NCBI GenBank assembly: GCA_037176885.1 | Contig: JAWWNJ010000015.1 | Coordinates: 2,046,001-2,110,000 of the forward strand | Length of the DNA: 64,000 bases | From: Favolaschia claudopus | Taxonomy: Eukaryota; Basidiomycota; Agaricomycetes; Agaricales; Mycenaceae | Direction of reading: 5' to 3' | Shown here: piece by piece, positions 26,120 through 37,441 of the stretch | How positions within the stretch are numbered: position 1 is the first letter of the stretch | How the letters are laid out: the number at the start of each line of letters is the position of its first letter | Translations under genes and position numbers: made by a program | Notes under the pieces: model-generated | Seen by the model: only the letters and a program-made list of their open reading frames with translations | Told to the model about the DNA's origin: nothing | Database searches by the model: none

Positions 26120-27772
26120 ATGCTTTCATCTCTCCGGAAAGCTCGTTCTTTGGCCCGCGTAGTCTTGCTTCCGTTTTATATTATATCGTACTGATACAAT
26201 CCTCTAGGCTGCGTCTGCAGGTCAGAGGCGTCTACTTTCAATTCATGAATATCAGTCTGTAACTCTGCTCAACTCTGTATGTCGACCTGCTGCTCGGTCC
26301 ATTGCGCACTGCATTGAATTCAACTAGTATGGTATCCCTACACCCAAGAGTGTCGCTGCGAAAAGTCCCGAGGAAGCCTTTGATGTAGCAAAGAGTTTTG
26401 GTTCGTCGTATTGATGCGTGACGTTGGGCGTCCGGCTCACTTGCAAGCAAGGCCATGACCGGCTGGTTATCAAAGCGCAGGTCCTTGCTGGTGGACGCGG
26501 AAAGGGCAAGTTCGACAGCGGCTTCCAAGGCGGCGTGCACATGGTCAACAGGTAAATTACGACGCGTCTCTAAGTTCCGCGTTAACCTTCGCCTCAGCCC
26601 TGAACAGGCCCAGGAATACGCGTCCAAGATGATCGGTGCCAAGCTCATCACAAAGCAGACTGGGGAGGCGGGCAGGATTTGCAACGCTGTATTATTTTCT
26701 GCTTAATTGCTCCGTTACCGCACTAACGCCTCGTTTACTCAGGTTATGTTGGCGGAGCGCCGCAATCCAACGCACGAATACTATGTCGCCGTTCTTAACG
26801 ACCGATCATCCCAGGGTGTTGTTCTAGTCGCATCGGCTCAGGGAGGCATGAACATTGAGGAAGTTGCCGCCAAGGATCCCAATGCTATTATTACCACCCC
26901 CGTCAGCTTCGAGAACGGCCTGTCAAAAGACGAGGCCTTGAATGTCGCCAAGAAGCTGGGGTTCAAGGAAGACGCGCAAGGGCAAGCCGCAGACATCTTC
27001 GTTAACCTCATCAAAATTTTCAAAGAGAAAGACGCTACCCAAATCGAAATCAATCCCATGGCAGAAACCGAGGACGGCGCAGTTCTCTGGTAATTATGAT
27101 TTTTTTTCATGTCTAACTGTGATTTTGAAATCTTTCCCATGCAGCATGGATGCCAAGTTCGGGTTCGATGACAATGCGGAGTTCCGTCAACAGGACGTTT
27201 TTGCCTTGCGCGATATCTCCCAAGAAGAACCTTCCGAGGTAGAGGCGCAAAAGGCCAACCTCAACTTCATCAAGCTTGATGGCAGTGTCGGCTGCCTGGT
27301 TAATGGTGCTGGTCTGGCTATGGCGACGATGGACGTCCTCGCTCTTCACGGCGGCAACCCCGCCAACTTCCTTGACGTCGGAGGGTCAGTTGTCCCTCAA
27401 TCATTCTTGTGAAGTCGTTCTCAGAATTCCTCGCAGAGGGGCGACCCCCGAAACCGTGAAAAAAGCTTTCGAGATCTTGCTCGCTGACCCAAAAGTCAAG
27501 AGCATCTTCATCAATATCTTTGGCGGTATCATGCGTTGCGACTACATCGCGGAAGGTGTCATCAAAGCAACGAAAGAATTATCGTTGAACATTCCCTTGG
27601 TTGTTCGTCTCAAGGGAACCAAAGAACAGGAAGCCAAACAGTGAGCAAGCTACAATCACTTAAAGGACTGGTCTGATTTTCTCGCAGAATGATCAAGGAA
27701 TCCGGCCTCAAGATCATCGCTTTCGACAGTTTAGACGAGGCCGCCCAGCGTGCTGTGGAACTCGCTGCTTAG
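26120..27772 (+). CDS. LSC2: Succinate-CoA ligase beta subunit, mitochondrial
   Basis: TCA-cycle enzyme converting succinyl-CoA plus NDP and phosphate to succinate, CoA and NTP; the beta subunit binds nucleotide and sets specificity. Seen: [13 protein letters not shown] mitochondrial presequence, [12 protein letters not shown] (the conserved HEYQ start of the mature protein), [32 protein letters not shown] (ATP-grasp loop), [109 protein letters not shown] and [16 protein letters not shown]. It ends at 27772 ([12 protein letters not shown]). Length and motifs are complete. About eight short introns; one splits DVGG from GATPETV. Confidence 0.95.
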
Positions 27773-27975
27773 ATTGAGCTCTTTAGAATGCTTATTTAAG
27801 TAATATATCTGTCTGTAATTCTTTGGAACTCGGAAAGCTCTCTCTTAATTGTCATGCGATAGAGTGAAAGCTGAAGCAGAGCAGAAGGTAATAAATTTGT
27901 TAGAGGAAACACTATGGACCTATGTACACTAACTACAGAAGAAGTTCTGAAACATTATAAACAAAGCAATGGAAG
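27773..27975. other. Convergent intergenic spacer
   Basis: 203 bp between the stops of LSC2 and the large disordered protein. AT-rich, with AATAAA-like AGTAATA and GGTAATAAA motifs (27801 and 27887 areas) fitting poly(A) signals on the plus strand. Confidence 0.5.
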
Positions 27976-30900
27976 CTACCAAGTCGGACGCATGAAAGAC
28001 GCGGAAGGGACAGGGTTGTAGCCTGTCGTATGCTGCATTGGATGTCCGTTGGGCTGATGCTGAGGAATCGGCTGTTGCTGGGGTTGGTGTTGTTGCTGAG
28101 GCGGCATCTGTGGATGTCCGTTATGATTCCCTGTCTGCCCTCGAGCACCTGGCGGCGGCTGCAGGTTCATGTAGCCGACAGGCATGGCGGGCGCATGCAT
28201 CAGGATGGGGCTGCCTGGATACATGGCATTTTGGTGCTGTAATGCAGGACTCATCATTGGCATGCCCCGCCCGCGAGGTGCGTTGGGGTTGGCTTGCGAG
28301 GGGTTTTGCATTGGTTGGGGTTGTTGTGGTGCATACATCTGCGAGCTCGCTGGCGCAGGGTAAGTCATCATTTGGGGATACGGTGAGGCCACAGGACGCA
28401 TCATCGCCCCGTTCATGGGATTTTGAGGTGGTGCCATCCACACGGGTTGGCCATATAGAGTCGTATGTCCATTGACCGCCATACCATTGACAGACATACG
28501 AGCGGGTACAGGGCTCGGAGCCATGGGATACATCATCGGTGTTGTCGGGGAGCTCATCATGGGGGAGTACTGTGCATAGTTTGGTCTCATCATCTGGCTC
28601 GGGGGCGGTGGTAGCGAATATGAATACGCAGCAGCTGCTGCTGCGGGAGCGGGAGTAGGTCGAGCGACGGGAGCAGTCGTTGACGGAGGTGAGATAGTGG
28701 GCCGGAGAGACGAACTCGAAGAAGAGGGAACCTGTTGGAAAGCGCGAGTCACATCGGTGAGAGACATGCGAGAAGGGGCGGTAGTGGGGGGCGGTGGGGT
28801 TCCGCCATCTTCCGATTTGACATCCTGCAAGGTGAAAGGTATTGCAGTCAAATCATCCGCAATTCCCTCGAGCGAATTCACAGCATGCAAACCGCCATTG
28901 TTCGACGTTTGCGACCATACAGCCTTCAGGTGCTCTGGGTCAGGACCGCGCAATGGGGAGTCTTTGAGGGAAAGGTTCAATGATGATCTTGCCCAGGAAG
29001 CAGTATGATGGGACGGAGGGGTAATAGGCGTACGGTCAGTCTTCGACAGAGAATCAATACCAGCGACAAACAAAGGGATAGTTAAGCTCACCGAATCGTC
29101 GGAGCTCTTACTTTCCGTCTTACTGTTGCCCATCAAAGTCGGAATGCCAATTTCGGGCGAGGAAGTGGGGGAAGGTTTCAGTCCACTCGCTATCGACGTA
29201 AAGTGTTTGCTGGTCAACAGATCCCCAGGTCCCAGAGCGCTCGATGCAGCGGGTGAGGACACGAAGATACTCGGCTTCGCTTTGGAATGTTCAGCACCTG
29301 ACCTTGTTGGATCTTCCAATTCGCTGTTGACAAAGAAATTGACGGCAGGCGTTGTGTCTGGCTCAGCTACGTCGATTCTCGAGTCTCGGTAAAATCCAAC
29401 CGCTGACCCAACAGGCATTTTGGGCTGCGACCGTGGGCGCACGGGTCCAAAAACGTCCTCCGACTTAGACGATGGAAGTGCGTCCGGCCGGGGAATAGAC
29501 GCAACGTTGGGGTCCGACGGCACTTCAGGAGGGGGTGACCGACTCATCGTGCTAAGACCCGCCTCTGACTCCGCCGAATATGCCGGCGCTTGTCGTCTCC
29601 ACGACGTCAAAGAATCTGCCGGCGCTGGCGGTCGCCCGAATGGAACGGCTCCGTTGACAGCCCGTGGCGACATCGGTATATGCACTCTGGGACCCCCAGC
29701 AGATCGATCGGGTATCAGGACCTTGTACTTGCTCTTTCCCTTGAACGCTGTTTTCCGGAATAATACCTCATTCACCGTAAACTCCTTGCGACTCATGCCC
29801 TCTACCGGAGGATCGAATGAAAGCACATCCCAACGGACCACGGCTGATCGAGCACAGAGAAGCATTTGCTTACGATTCACAGGCTCTAGTGGTTGCGATA
29901 CTTTTGGCAAACGCACAGCAAACGTATTCCACGCAGGTTTTGGCGACCGAGGTGGTTCGCAGCCGGTGATGATGACCTCTTGCGGTTCAACCTCAAAGGG
30001 TGGTCGTGATCGGAAGGCAGGGACCCAGCGCTCCTTGGCAGTACTAACATTCACTGTCTGTGAGGGCTGGAATGGTCGCAGTGGCGAGGACGTGGATGGG
30101 ACCTCAGATGTACGTTGGTCTCTTTCGCTGCTCTGCATCACATCAATAGCACCCTTGATTCGCGACATGACGTCGTCCAAAGTAGACAGTGTAGCTTCCT
30201 TGTAAAACGGCTGGCTTCGGGGTGTTCGATTGGAATGCGGGGAGAGACCATGGGGTACAACCGGCGAGACCGTTGGAGCCGCCGAAGCTGCGTCTTTCGC
30301 GGGGGTAGCTGGCACTGCATTCGATGCGTGCAGAGGCATGTCATTCCGTGCGCGTTCTTTTCCACTCTCTGCCTGGGTTTGTGACAGAGGTTCGTAATCT
30401 TGCTGGATGCTCTGGCGTCTCCAACTTGACACGTTGGTTTTCTCGACCTCCGGGGATCGAGGCGGCCGATCATCGAAGAAATCGGCAGCAGATGGTCGAG
30501 ACGGCCGCACTGGAACAACAGGTGCAGATGTAGCAGCGAACGGCTTATCCTTGGCAGGCGGCGGTTGCGGTGTAGGTGTAGACTCTTGTCCGTCTGTCAC
30601 TCCAATGAACTTCCCTAGATCGGAGTAGTCGACCACCTCAAGCTCGTCGCGCTCTTCGGCATTCTCCGCCAATGATTCAACTTGGTCCAAAGCTGATGGT
30701 GGAGACACGAACGTAGCAATGGGTGGGCGGGGTGGCTGATGTAGCTGTTGTTGTTGCTCCTCCTGTATACCTCGAGGGGTGGAAGTAGCAGGTACTGTGG
30801 CTGATATGGGACTGGGTTTAGTCCGCCACGAGCCGCTGGTCGTTAGAGGTGGAGGGACGGGAGGGCCACTGAAGCCAGAGCTCGAGATTCGAAGTGGAGG

Positions 30901-33460
30901 GCCAGGCCGAGACTCAACAGAAGCTTGAGATGACAAAGACGAATCCATGATCGAAGGCCGCCGTAATGGGGGCTTGATTGGCTGCTGTAAAGGGATACTT
31001 GTGCTTGCGGCAGGCTGGGATGTACTTGCAAAAGGTTGCTTGACTTCTACGGTCTTCACAGCACTCTCGATGAAATCCAGGGCATCCTTCTAGCGAAAGG
31101 TCAGCACCAATGATTGTAGGGATATGCGCAGACAACTCACCTGAGCACGCGCTGCTGCTGCTGCTAACTCTTCTTCATGCTTGGCAGTAGTAGCATCCGC
31201 AGCCATTTTTTCCTCGATTTCAGCGGCCTTCCGCCTTGCCCGTTCCTTCTCCCTCTCGCGTTCCTCCTCCTCCTGCTGCCGCCGCGCCTTTGCACGCGCA
31301 GCCGCACTTTGCATCACATCCTTTCTCATCTCGTCAATATCTACCGGTGGGGGCAACACTACAGGAGCTACAGGCGACTCGGGTACGACGGATGCATGGG
31401 ATAGAGCGGGGGACTGTGAGGGCGCGCGACGTTGGGAAGGTTCTGGAGCCGTGGTGATTGGGGGAGTGGCCGGGGGAAGCGGTCTCGATTCACGCGAAGT
31501 AGAAGGTCGTCGATTCGGGCGTACAGGTAAACCATCTGCCTCGCTGGACATCATAGGCATATGCGGCGGACGCTGCCGCCCACCAGCACCAATCGGTCCT
31601 GTCTGTGGGGGAACTGGCGGCGGACCCATTGTAGATAATCGCTTGCCCTGCAATTCAGCTCCTTCTGACTCCTTCCGCTGCGTCCATGCGTTATTCGGCG
31701 GCCCTCGCGAACTCTGCAACGGTGGTGGTGGCCCAGATCCAGGAATGCCATCTCTGCGACCTTGTGATTGGGCTGCTCCGCGCTCCGGGAAGTTGTTTAA
31801 ACCTCTACCGCGATTTTGAAGCAATTGTGGCTGCCCAGAAGCGAAATGGTCGCGCCCACTACGCGGATCCGCAGGAGGAAAGCCATTGTCACTGCCACGC
31901 CTTTGAATGCCCGTGCCCCCGGAACCTCCGGCCGTGCGATTGTATGGCTCGAGTTTGTTCGAGCGTTCGTTGAAGAGGAGTGTGCGGGAAGCTGTATCGG
32001 AGGTCATGGATATTGAAGGGGAGATGGGGCTGGGGGCAGCATTGCTTGAAGAAGAGTGTGTGCTGAGCGCAGGAGCACCGGGGAGGTCGCGTATGGAAAG
32101 GGAGGGAGAAGCACGCGAACGCGGCCAACTCCGGTCGAAGTCGTCTGCGAATCTTTCCTCCTTACTGACAGGTTCATTCAGCTGCTGTGATTCATCACGA
32201 TCCAGCCTCGACGCAGAACGAGACGACAAGGCGCTTGAACTATCAGGAGCGGCGAAGTTCGTACTGGAGAGATCCGTAGGCAGATCAGCCGTTTCAATCT
32301 TGTACTGTCGGCCATCGCCAAAATCCAAAACACCATCGAGAAAATTATCATCGTCTTCCTCCATCTATGCGCACAGTAATCAAGTCAATTGGTGTCGCAT
32401 TTCAGAACAATTTAGCACGCACGTCGTCCCAATGATGAGCATTTGGATCTAAATGGACACCACGGAATGTATCCGCCTCCTCCATCCGTGCTTGCTTGTT
32501 TGCTGCTGCAGCCGCCAACTCTTTAGCGGTGGCCTGCCTGGCAGCGTCGTTCCGATCAGCGAGACTCGGCTTTGACTTACGTGGTGCCGCAGCTACTATA
32601 CAAAGCGCGTTCGTTGTCAAGCCACCGGAGACAAACGAACATAGAAAACTCACCTTCGGCCGCTGTCGGAAAATCGCTCTGAGAAGTCATATCCAACCGC
32701 TGATTCGACTTGGACGCGTTTCCCCACACGGGTTTCCCCACTCCTCCGCCTGCTGAATACGACCCCTCTCTCGACCCTGCACCACGAGAAGTCATCGGAC
32801 GCGATTGCGACTGAATGACGGAGGATGGATGTTGTGGTTGCGAACCCGTGCTTGAGGGTGGTGGCTCGCCGGGACCAGACGAAGCAATAACTCCGTTGGC
32901 CGCATTTGTTGCGGGCGGAGTAGCAGAAGAGGGACGAGACCATCCGGACCCGGCTGATAGTGATTGTGGTGCGGCGGTGAGCTTTGTAGTGACGAGACGC
33001 GAATGGGAGGTGGCAGTCTGAGTTTGTGGTCGCGCTTCAAAAAACCAAAGGGAAAGACACAAAGAGCTTAGAACAGTAGATATACAATTTGGGATAGTTT
33101 CAACGCACCAACAGGACCACCCGCCTTGGACGCCGCTGAATTTGCCGACGCGGATGCGGGAGAGGATGAGGATGTAGAATTTTTTTCAAGAAACTTCTTG
33201 TTGATATTGACGGCGCTGAATTTTTTAGGATGAGAGGCGGGAGTGGTAGAGTGAGCTTGTGAGCCCAATGGAACCAAAGTTGAGCGAATGGGTGCCACGG
33301 GATTCGGCTCTGCGAGAGGAATGGAAACAGGGACTGCATCGGGGACAACAGGCCGACTAGAAGTAGAGGAAGAGTCTGTTGCATTGTCGGGGACGTCGTG
33401 TGAGACGTTCCCGGGGTTCAGTTGTGGTAAACTGGCAGTATGGGTGTCTTCATTGGCCAT
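27976..33460 (-). CDS. Large intrinsically disordered protein, function unknown
   Basis: About 1,750 residues with no enzymatic domain that I recognise. Start MANEDTHTASLPQLNP at 33460. The N-terminus has short conserved-looking motifs: KKFSAVNINKKFLEKN, SRLVTTKLTA, GWSRPSSATPP, SDFPTAAEVA, EEADTFRGVHLDPNAHHWDD and DNFLDGVLDFGDGRQYKI. A charged helix follows (AARAKARRQQEEEEREREKE, about 31200-31330), then a middle block with WVPAFRSRPPFEVEPQEVI, then a Pro/Gln/Met/Tyr-rich tail with repeated MYP/MMSP/QQHQPQQQ motifs ending at 27976 (ASFMRPTW). The GW and FPTAAE motifs are loosely like the N-terminus of animal PRRC2/BAT2 proteins, which are stress-granule and translation-associated, but this is a weak resemblance. 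About five introns, mostly in the N-terminal third; the last exon alone is 3 kb. Confidence 0.72.
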
Positions 33461-33717
33461 AGACCAGAACTTTAAAATTGGGTATGGAGAGTCAAAGCAA
33501 GGCCTGGTGGTGGTGGTAAGAGAAAGAGAAGGAGAAGAATACAACGGTGTATATGGACCTGGATAGTCGACGCCTTTGTCGCCAGCTCTTGCCGAGAAAT
33601 ATGCACGCAGTGAAGGGAGTGCAAACCCGTCGTGTCACGGCGTGACTCCGCTCTTACTCTCCGCTTTCGTCAACCTCAAGTCCTTTACTCGTCCTACTAC
33701 TACAAAAATTATTCAAG

Positions 33718-34460
33718 CTATCGGTTCATCTCTGCAAGCTCCGCTTCACGCGCATTCAACCCATTCACCTCGGCATCTAGCGCCACATTCGCCAGCTCAA
33801 TCTGCAATACGTTCGAAATAAGCTCCGTCCACCGCGTCTCAAGACTGTTGAGTTGGTTTCCGAGCTTAGTTTGCGTGTTTTTCCTCTCCCGGTTCACTTC
33901 CACCGTCTTCTCCTTCAACTCCTCCAGCGCACCCTCCGCTTGCTTTACCGTGGATTCCAGCAAATAGTTGTGTATCCGCCAAGCATTTGAGCCATACGTT
34001 TGCAACAGAGTCAAGTTCGTTTGCCTGTTGTCGTCCCTATATTAGATGGTTTCATCGAGTCCGATGGTAGCGTACCGCATCCGTTGGTGCTCTAGCTGCG
34101 CATTCGCGTTTTTCAGCGCGGCCTGCCATTCTTCATCTGTTCCGGAAGCGGATGGCGCAGGTAATTGGTAGCGTAAAGTGTCGAGTTTTTGCGCCTCAAC
34201 GTGCGACTCCACGCGTTCCAATTCTGCTTTCAACAGCGGATTTTTCTGCGATACCACTGAGACCAATTAATATACACGTTCTGAGAGCGACGCACAGCAA
34301 AGAGCTCGTACGCCGGGGGAACGCGAGGGTGGAGGGTTGTCGGCGGTTTAGGTTGTCGTGCAAATTCCCGGTCAACCTTTTCTTTGAGTGAAGGAAATTG
34401 TTCGAGGTCGTTATCATAATAAGGAAGAGAGTCGAGCAGCTCCGTTGTCTCTTCCGCCAT
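33718..34460 (-). CDS. Pre-mRNA splicing factor Spf27/BCAS2-like (Cwf7)
   Basis: Member of the BCAS2/Spf27 family, a core part of the Prp19 (NineTeen) complex that activates the spliceosome. Seen: MAEETTELLDSLPYYDNDLE start at 34460, SLKEKVDREFARQPKPPT, a VPPAYELF motif, NPLLKAELERVESHV, LDTLRYQLPAPSASGTDEEW and QLEHQRMRYATIGL; then a long coiled coil with WRIHNYLLESTVKQAEGALE and LNSLETRWTELISNVLQIEL. It stops at 33718. Two or three short introns. About 220 residues, normal for the family. Confidence 0.85.
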
Positions 34461-34649
34461 CGTGGATGCAGGTCAAGCGTGGTGTTTACCTGCACGGCGC
34501 ATTCCATACAATCGCGTCTTACGTAAACGACTCCTGAAATAAAATTACTGCATGGTAGCCTGTGGTAGATTCGTGATACAGCGTAAAGAGGAAAAAAAAG
34601 GAAAGGCAAAAGATAAAGAGAAAAACGTAAAGAGACTTCATACAATCAG

Positions 34650-36173
34650 TCACGTCTCCTCCCCAAGCTTGGGCTTCTCCACTAGCTCGCCAGGCTCACC
34701 AACTACACTCTCCGTCGTAGTGGACTCACTCTCACTGGCTTTAGCTGCATGAGAGCTTCCCTTAACATCCGTGTCGGCGCCCCATCCCATGCGCTTGACA
34801 ACATATTCCTGCCCAATCACCTCAACCCCGACTCGCAGCGCCTCCGCCATCAAGTCTTCAACCCAATCATACTTCTCCCACATCCCCTCCGTGAGCCAGT
34901 CAGCTGGAATGGTTTGTGTAACCGTGCTCTGCGTAAGTTTGTGTGACGGGTCAGCCAAGTAAATGAGGAACTGTAGCTGTTGTGGCGGTTCTGATGCGGT
35001 CTCTTCTGAAGGGGGAGCGGGGAAGGCAGGCGATGTGACATATGGTTGTATCCGGAGGTATAGGTGAGAGTATGTGGTGGGTGTTTGAACACTTGATTCT
35101 GTCGGTGCTTTGGTTGCTTTATCATCCGTCTTGACTAGTTCATCTATGTTGGCCTGGAAAAAGAGAGTAAGATATAGCGAAAGGTATTCCCATGTTCGGG
35201 TTACCTGAGCGAGCTTTATAGCCGCGTCAAGTCCTTCCACGGCTCCTAAATCTCGAGCCGTATCCGTCAATTCCTTTGGCCGCGACTCGTTGCCGCGGTT
35301 CACAATAAGATCGCCGCCTTCCACTTGCTCCATGATCTGAAAATGCGGCGTTGAATGGCGAGAAGCAGCAGATGACAAAGTTAACCCACCCTGGCCAGCG
35401 CCCGGTAGACGAGCGACTCGACACCCTCGTAGCCTTGCATGTCATGGCTCAGCCACACCTGAATTACCTCATGCTCAGAAATAGGCGGCGCGACCACATT
35501 GAGAATGTCAGTAAGCGTCGACAGTCCAACGCGTTTGAAGTCCTGGCCTGATGCGCGTTCAGATATCCGCGTCCAATGTACATTCACAGAACGCACCGAG
35601 TTTGTCCAGCTGCGCGGTCTTGGCATACTCAATCATGCCTTCACCCCACTTGCGTGCCTGCTCGTTCTTGGGAAGGTTCTTGACCTGCTCATCAACAGCA
35701 GACCTGGCTTGCTGGATTACCGACGAGGCACTACTCCAGACGTTACCCCAACCGAGGCCCCATCCACCACCGCCAGACGAGCTCGGAGCATTTGGCTCTG
35801 AAGCCGGTGTTGCTGCCGTCGTTGCTGCATCTTTCCTCAGGGATGAAGAAGAAGGAGTACGAAGGAGCGAAGTTCCGCCAGCAGCACCGACACCGAGCCG
35901 CACGCGCTCGGTACTCTTACGCACTGTCGGAGTCCCCGAACGCGAGGCGGGGCGCTCAACGAGGTGAGCCGAGGAGCGTGGGGTGGGCTCTGCACTCTTC
36001 TGAGTGATCTCGTCGATGAATGCAAGCACTTCTGCCTCGCCGCCAGCCGCGGGCGGCGCTGGCGCGGCGGTAGCATCACCTGGTGCAGCAGTGGAAGCGT
36101 CTTGAGGCGTGAAAGAATCGAGGTCGTCCAGGAAAGCAAGCGCCTCTTCCTGCTTCGACTTGGACTTGGACAT
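34650..36173 (-). CDS. Mtc1-like protein (maintenance of telomere capping 1 family)
   Basis: Matches the fungal Mtc1/DUF5427 family, whose yeast member affects telomere-cap fitness and associates with COPI-type vesicles. Seen: MSKSKSKQEEALAFLDDLDS start at 36173, EAEVLAFIDEITQKS, an Arg/Ser/Thr linker, the Gly-Trp block SSSGGGGWGLGWGNVWSSAS followed by VIQQARSAVDEQVKNLP, GEGMIEYAKTAQLDKLG joined by an intron to QDFKRVGLSTLTDILNVVAP, EVIQVWLSHDMQGYEGVESL, IMEQVEGGDLIVNRG, a DELVKTDDKA region and LYLRIQPYVTSP. The C-terminal part has ADPSHKLTQSTVTQTIPADW and KYDWVEDLMAEALRVGVEVI. It stops at 34650 (EKPKLGEET). About 440 residues. The molecular role is not known from the sequence. Confidence 0.8.
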
Positions 36174-36275
36174 GATGGCAGGAAGTGTGACCAGAGTGTG
36201 ACACACTACGTTTGACAAGAGCCTCAATTTCACGCTCTACTTTTATCAACAAAAACTAGTAGAGTACTACTACAG

Positions 36276-37334
36276 CTATTTCTTCGGCTCCTCAGGTGGG
36301 GGTGGGGGTGGAAGAGGTTTGAGTTCTGCAGGTCTCGGCGCGGTGGTTCCTTCGCCCACCTGCTCCCAAGGAGAGAGGGATTCGAAATTGCTGAAAGGGG
36401 TAAGTAGATTGAAGCAATACTTGTCAGGAGCCACATACCGGAAGGCTTGTGTCAGTTGAAGAGGCTCATAGACGACGCGTTTTCGCTCCTCGTCGTAACG
36501 AATCTCGGTGTAGCCCTAATGTAAATTAAACGCCGTTCGTGTACGCAATTTTCAGAATCCTTACCGTTAGAGGGAAATCTTTGCGAAGAGGATGGCCCTC
36601 GAAACCTGCATCACTTTAGAACCGTGCACGGCATAGATGTAAGGCAGTATGTTTACCATAGTCAGTCAGAATCCGGCGTCTATTTGACTGTTAATACGGA
36701 AATCGAATTGGAAATTTATGGAGACGCACAAATCTGGGTGACCACTGAAAAAAACGCCGTACATATCCCATACCTCCCGCTCATACCTTTCCCATTATCA
36801 GAACATGAGCAGTTGGATTACGCGAAGCCAAACTCACCAATCCGCGCTTCGGAAAACACTAGTCACGCTCGGTACAGCATCTCCTTCCCCCGCATACGTC
36901 TTAACGCGGAGGCGTCCCTGCGAACTTGTGCTGAGGAGATTATACACGACCTCGAAGCGCTTATCGCGTTCAGGGAAGTCGACGGCGGTGACCTGCATCA
37001 GATACTTGAACTGACATTGCGAGTGGTCGCGGAGGAACGTCATGAGCGGCACGATGGTCGAGGGGACGGCATATAGCGTGAGCTCATCCTTGAAAACAGA
37101 GAACTGCTGGATATATTTGGGTAGGCTTTGCATGAGATACGAGCCATAGGTGTGCAACGCGCTGGTGGTCTGAGCATGGGTTTCTACGGTGGGATTCGGA
37201 GACGTGGGTTCGGTGAACGGCGAAGGAGAGGCGTAAGCTGGTGGCCTGGAAGAGTGGATCCTGCGACGCACACCGGCGGCAGGGCGGGCCACAGCTACCC
37301 GAGCCAGCAACTGGCCAGCGCCGCGTAGAGACAT
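36276..37334 (-). CDS. NADH-ubiquinone oxidoreductase 30 kDa subunit (NDUFS3/Nuo30)
   Basis: Core Q-module subunit of respiratory complex I in the mitochondrial inner membrane. Seen: [20 protein letters not shown] basic presequence at 37334, [59 protein letters not shown] (signature DxTAVDxPxRxxRFExVY), [20 protein letters not shown], then across introns the [15 protein letters not shown] motif, [34 protein letters not shown] and [13 protein letters not shown] Pro-rich tail ends at 36276. About 280 residues, complete. It sits head-to-head with the chromodomain gene, with 107 bp between starts. Confidence 0.93.
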
Positions 37335-37441
37335 ACTTAAAGCTTTGTTTGCATCCCGCCATCACAGCCAAACAGTATCTGCCGGCATCCTTCTCTATTA
37401 GGCAAGTGCAACACCCTCCTCTTAAGTACTTTACTTACTTC

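Noticed and set aside
29420..30205. 261-codon plus-strand frame
   Set aside because: Complement of the large disordered protein; the composition is typical of a shadow, with no motifs.
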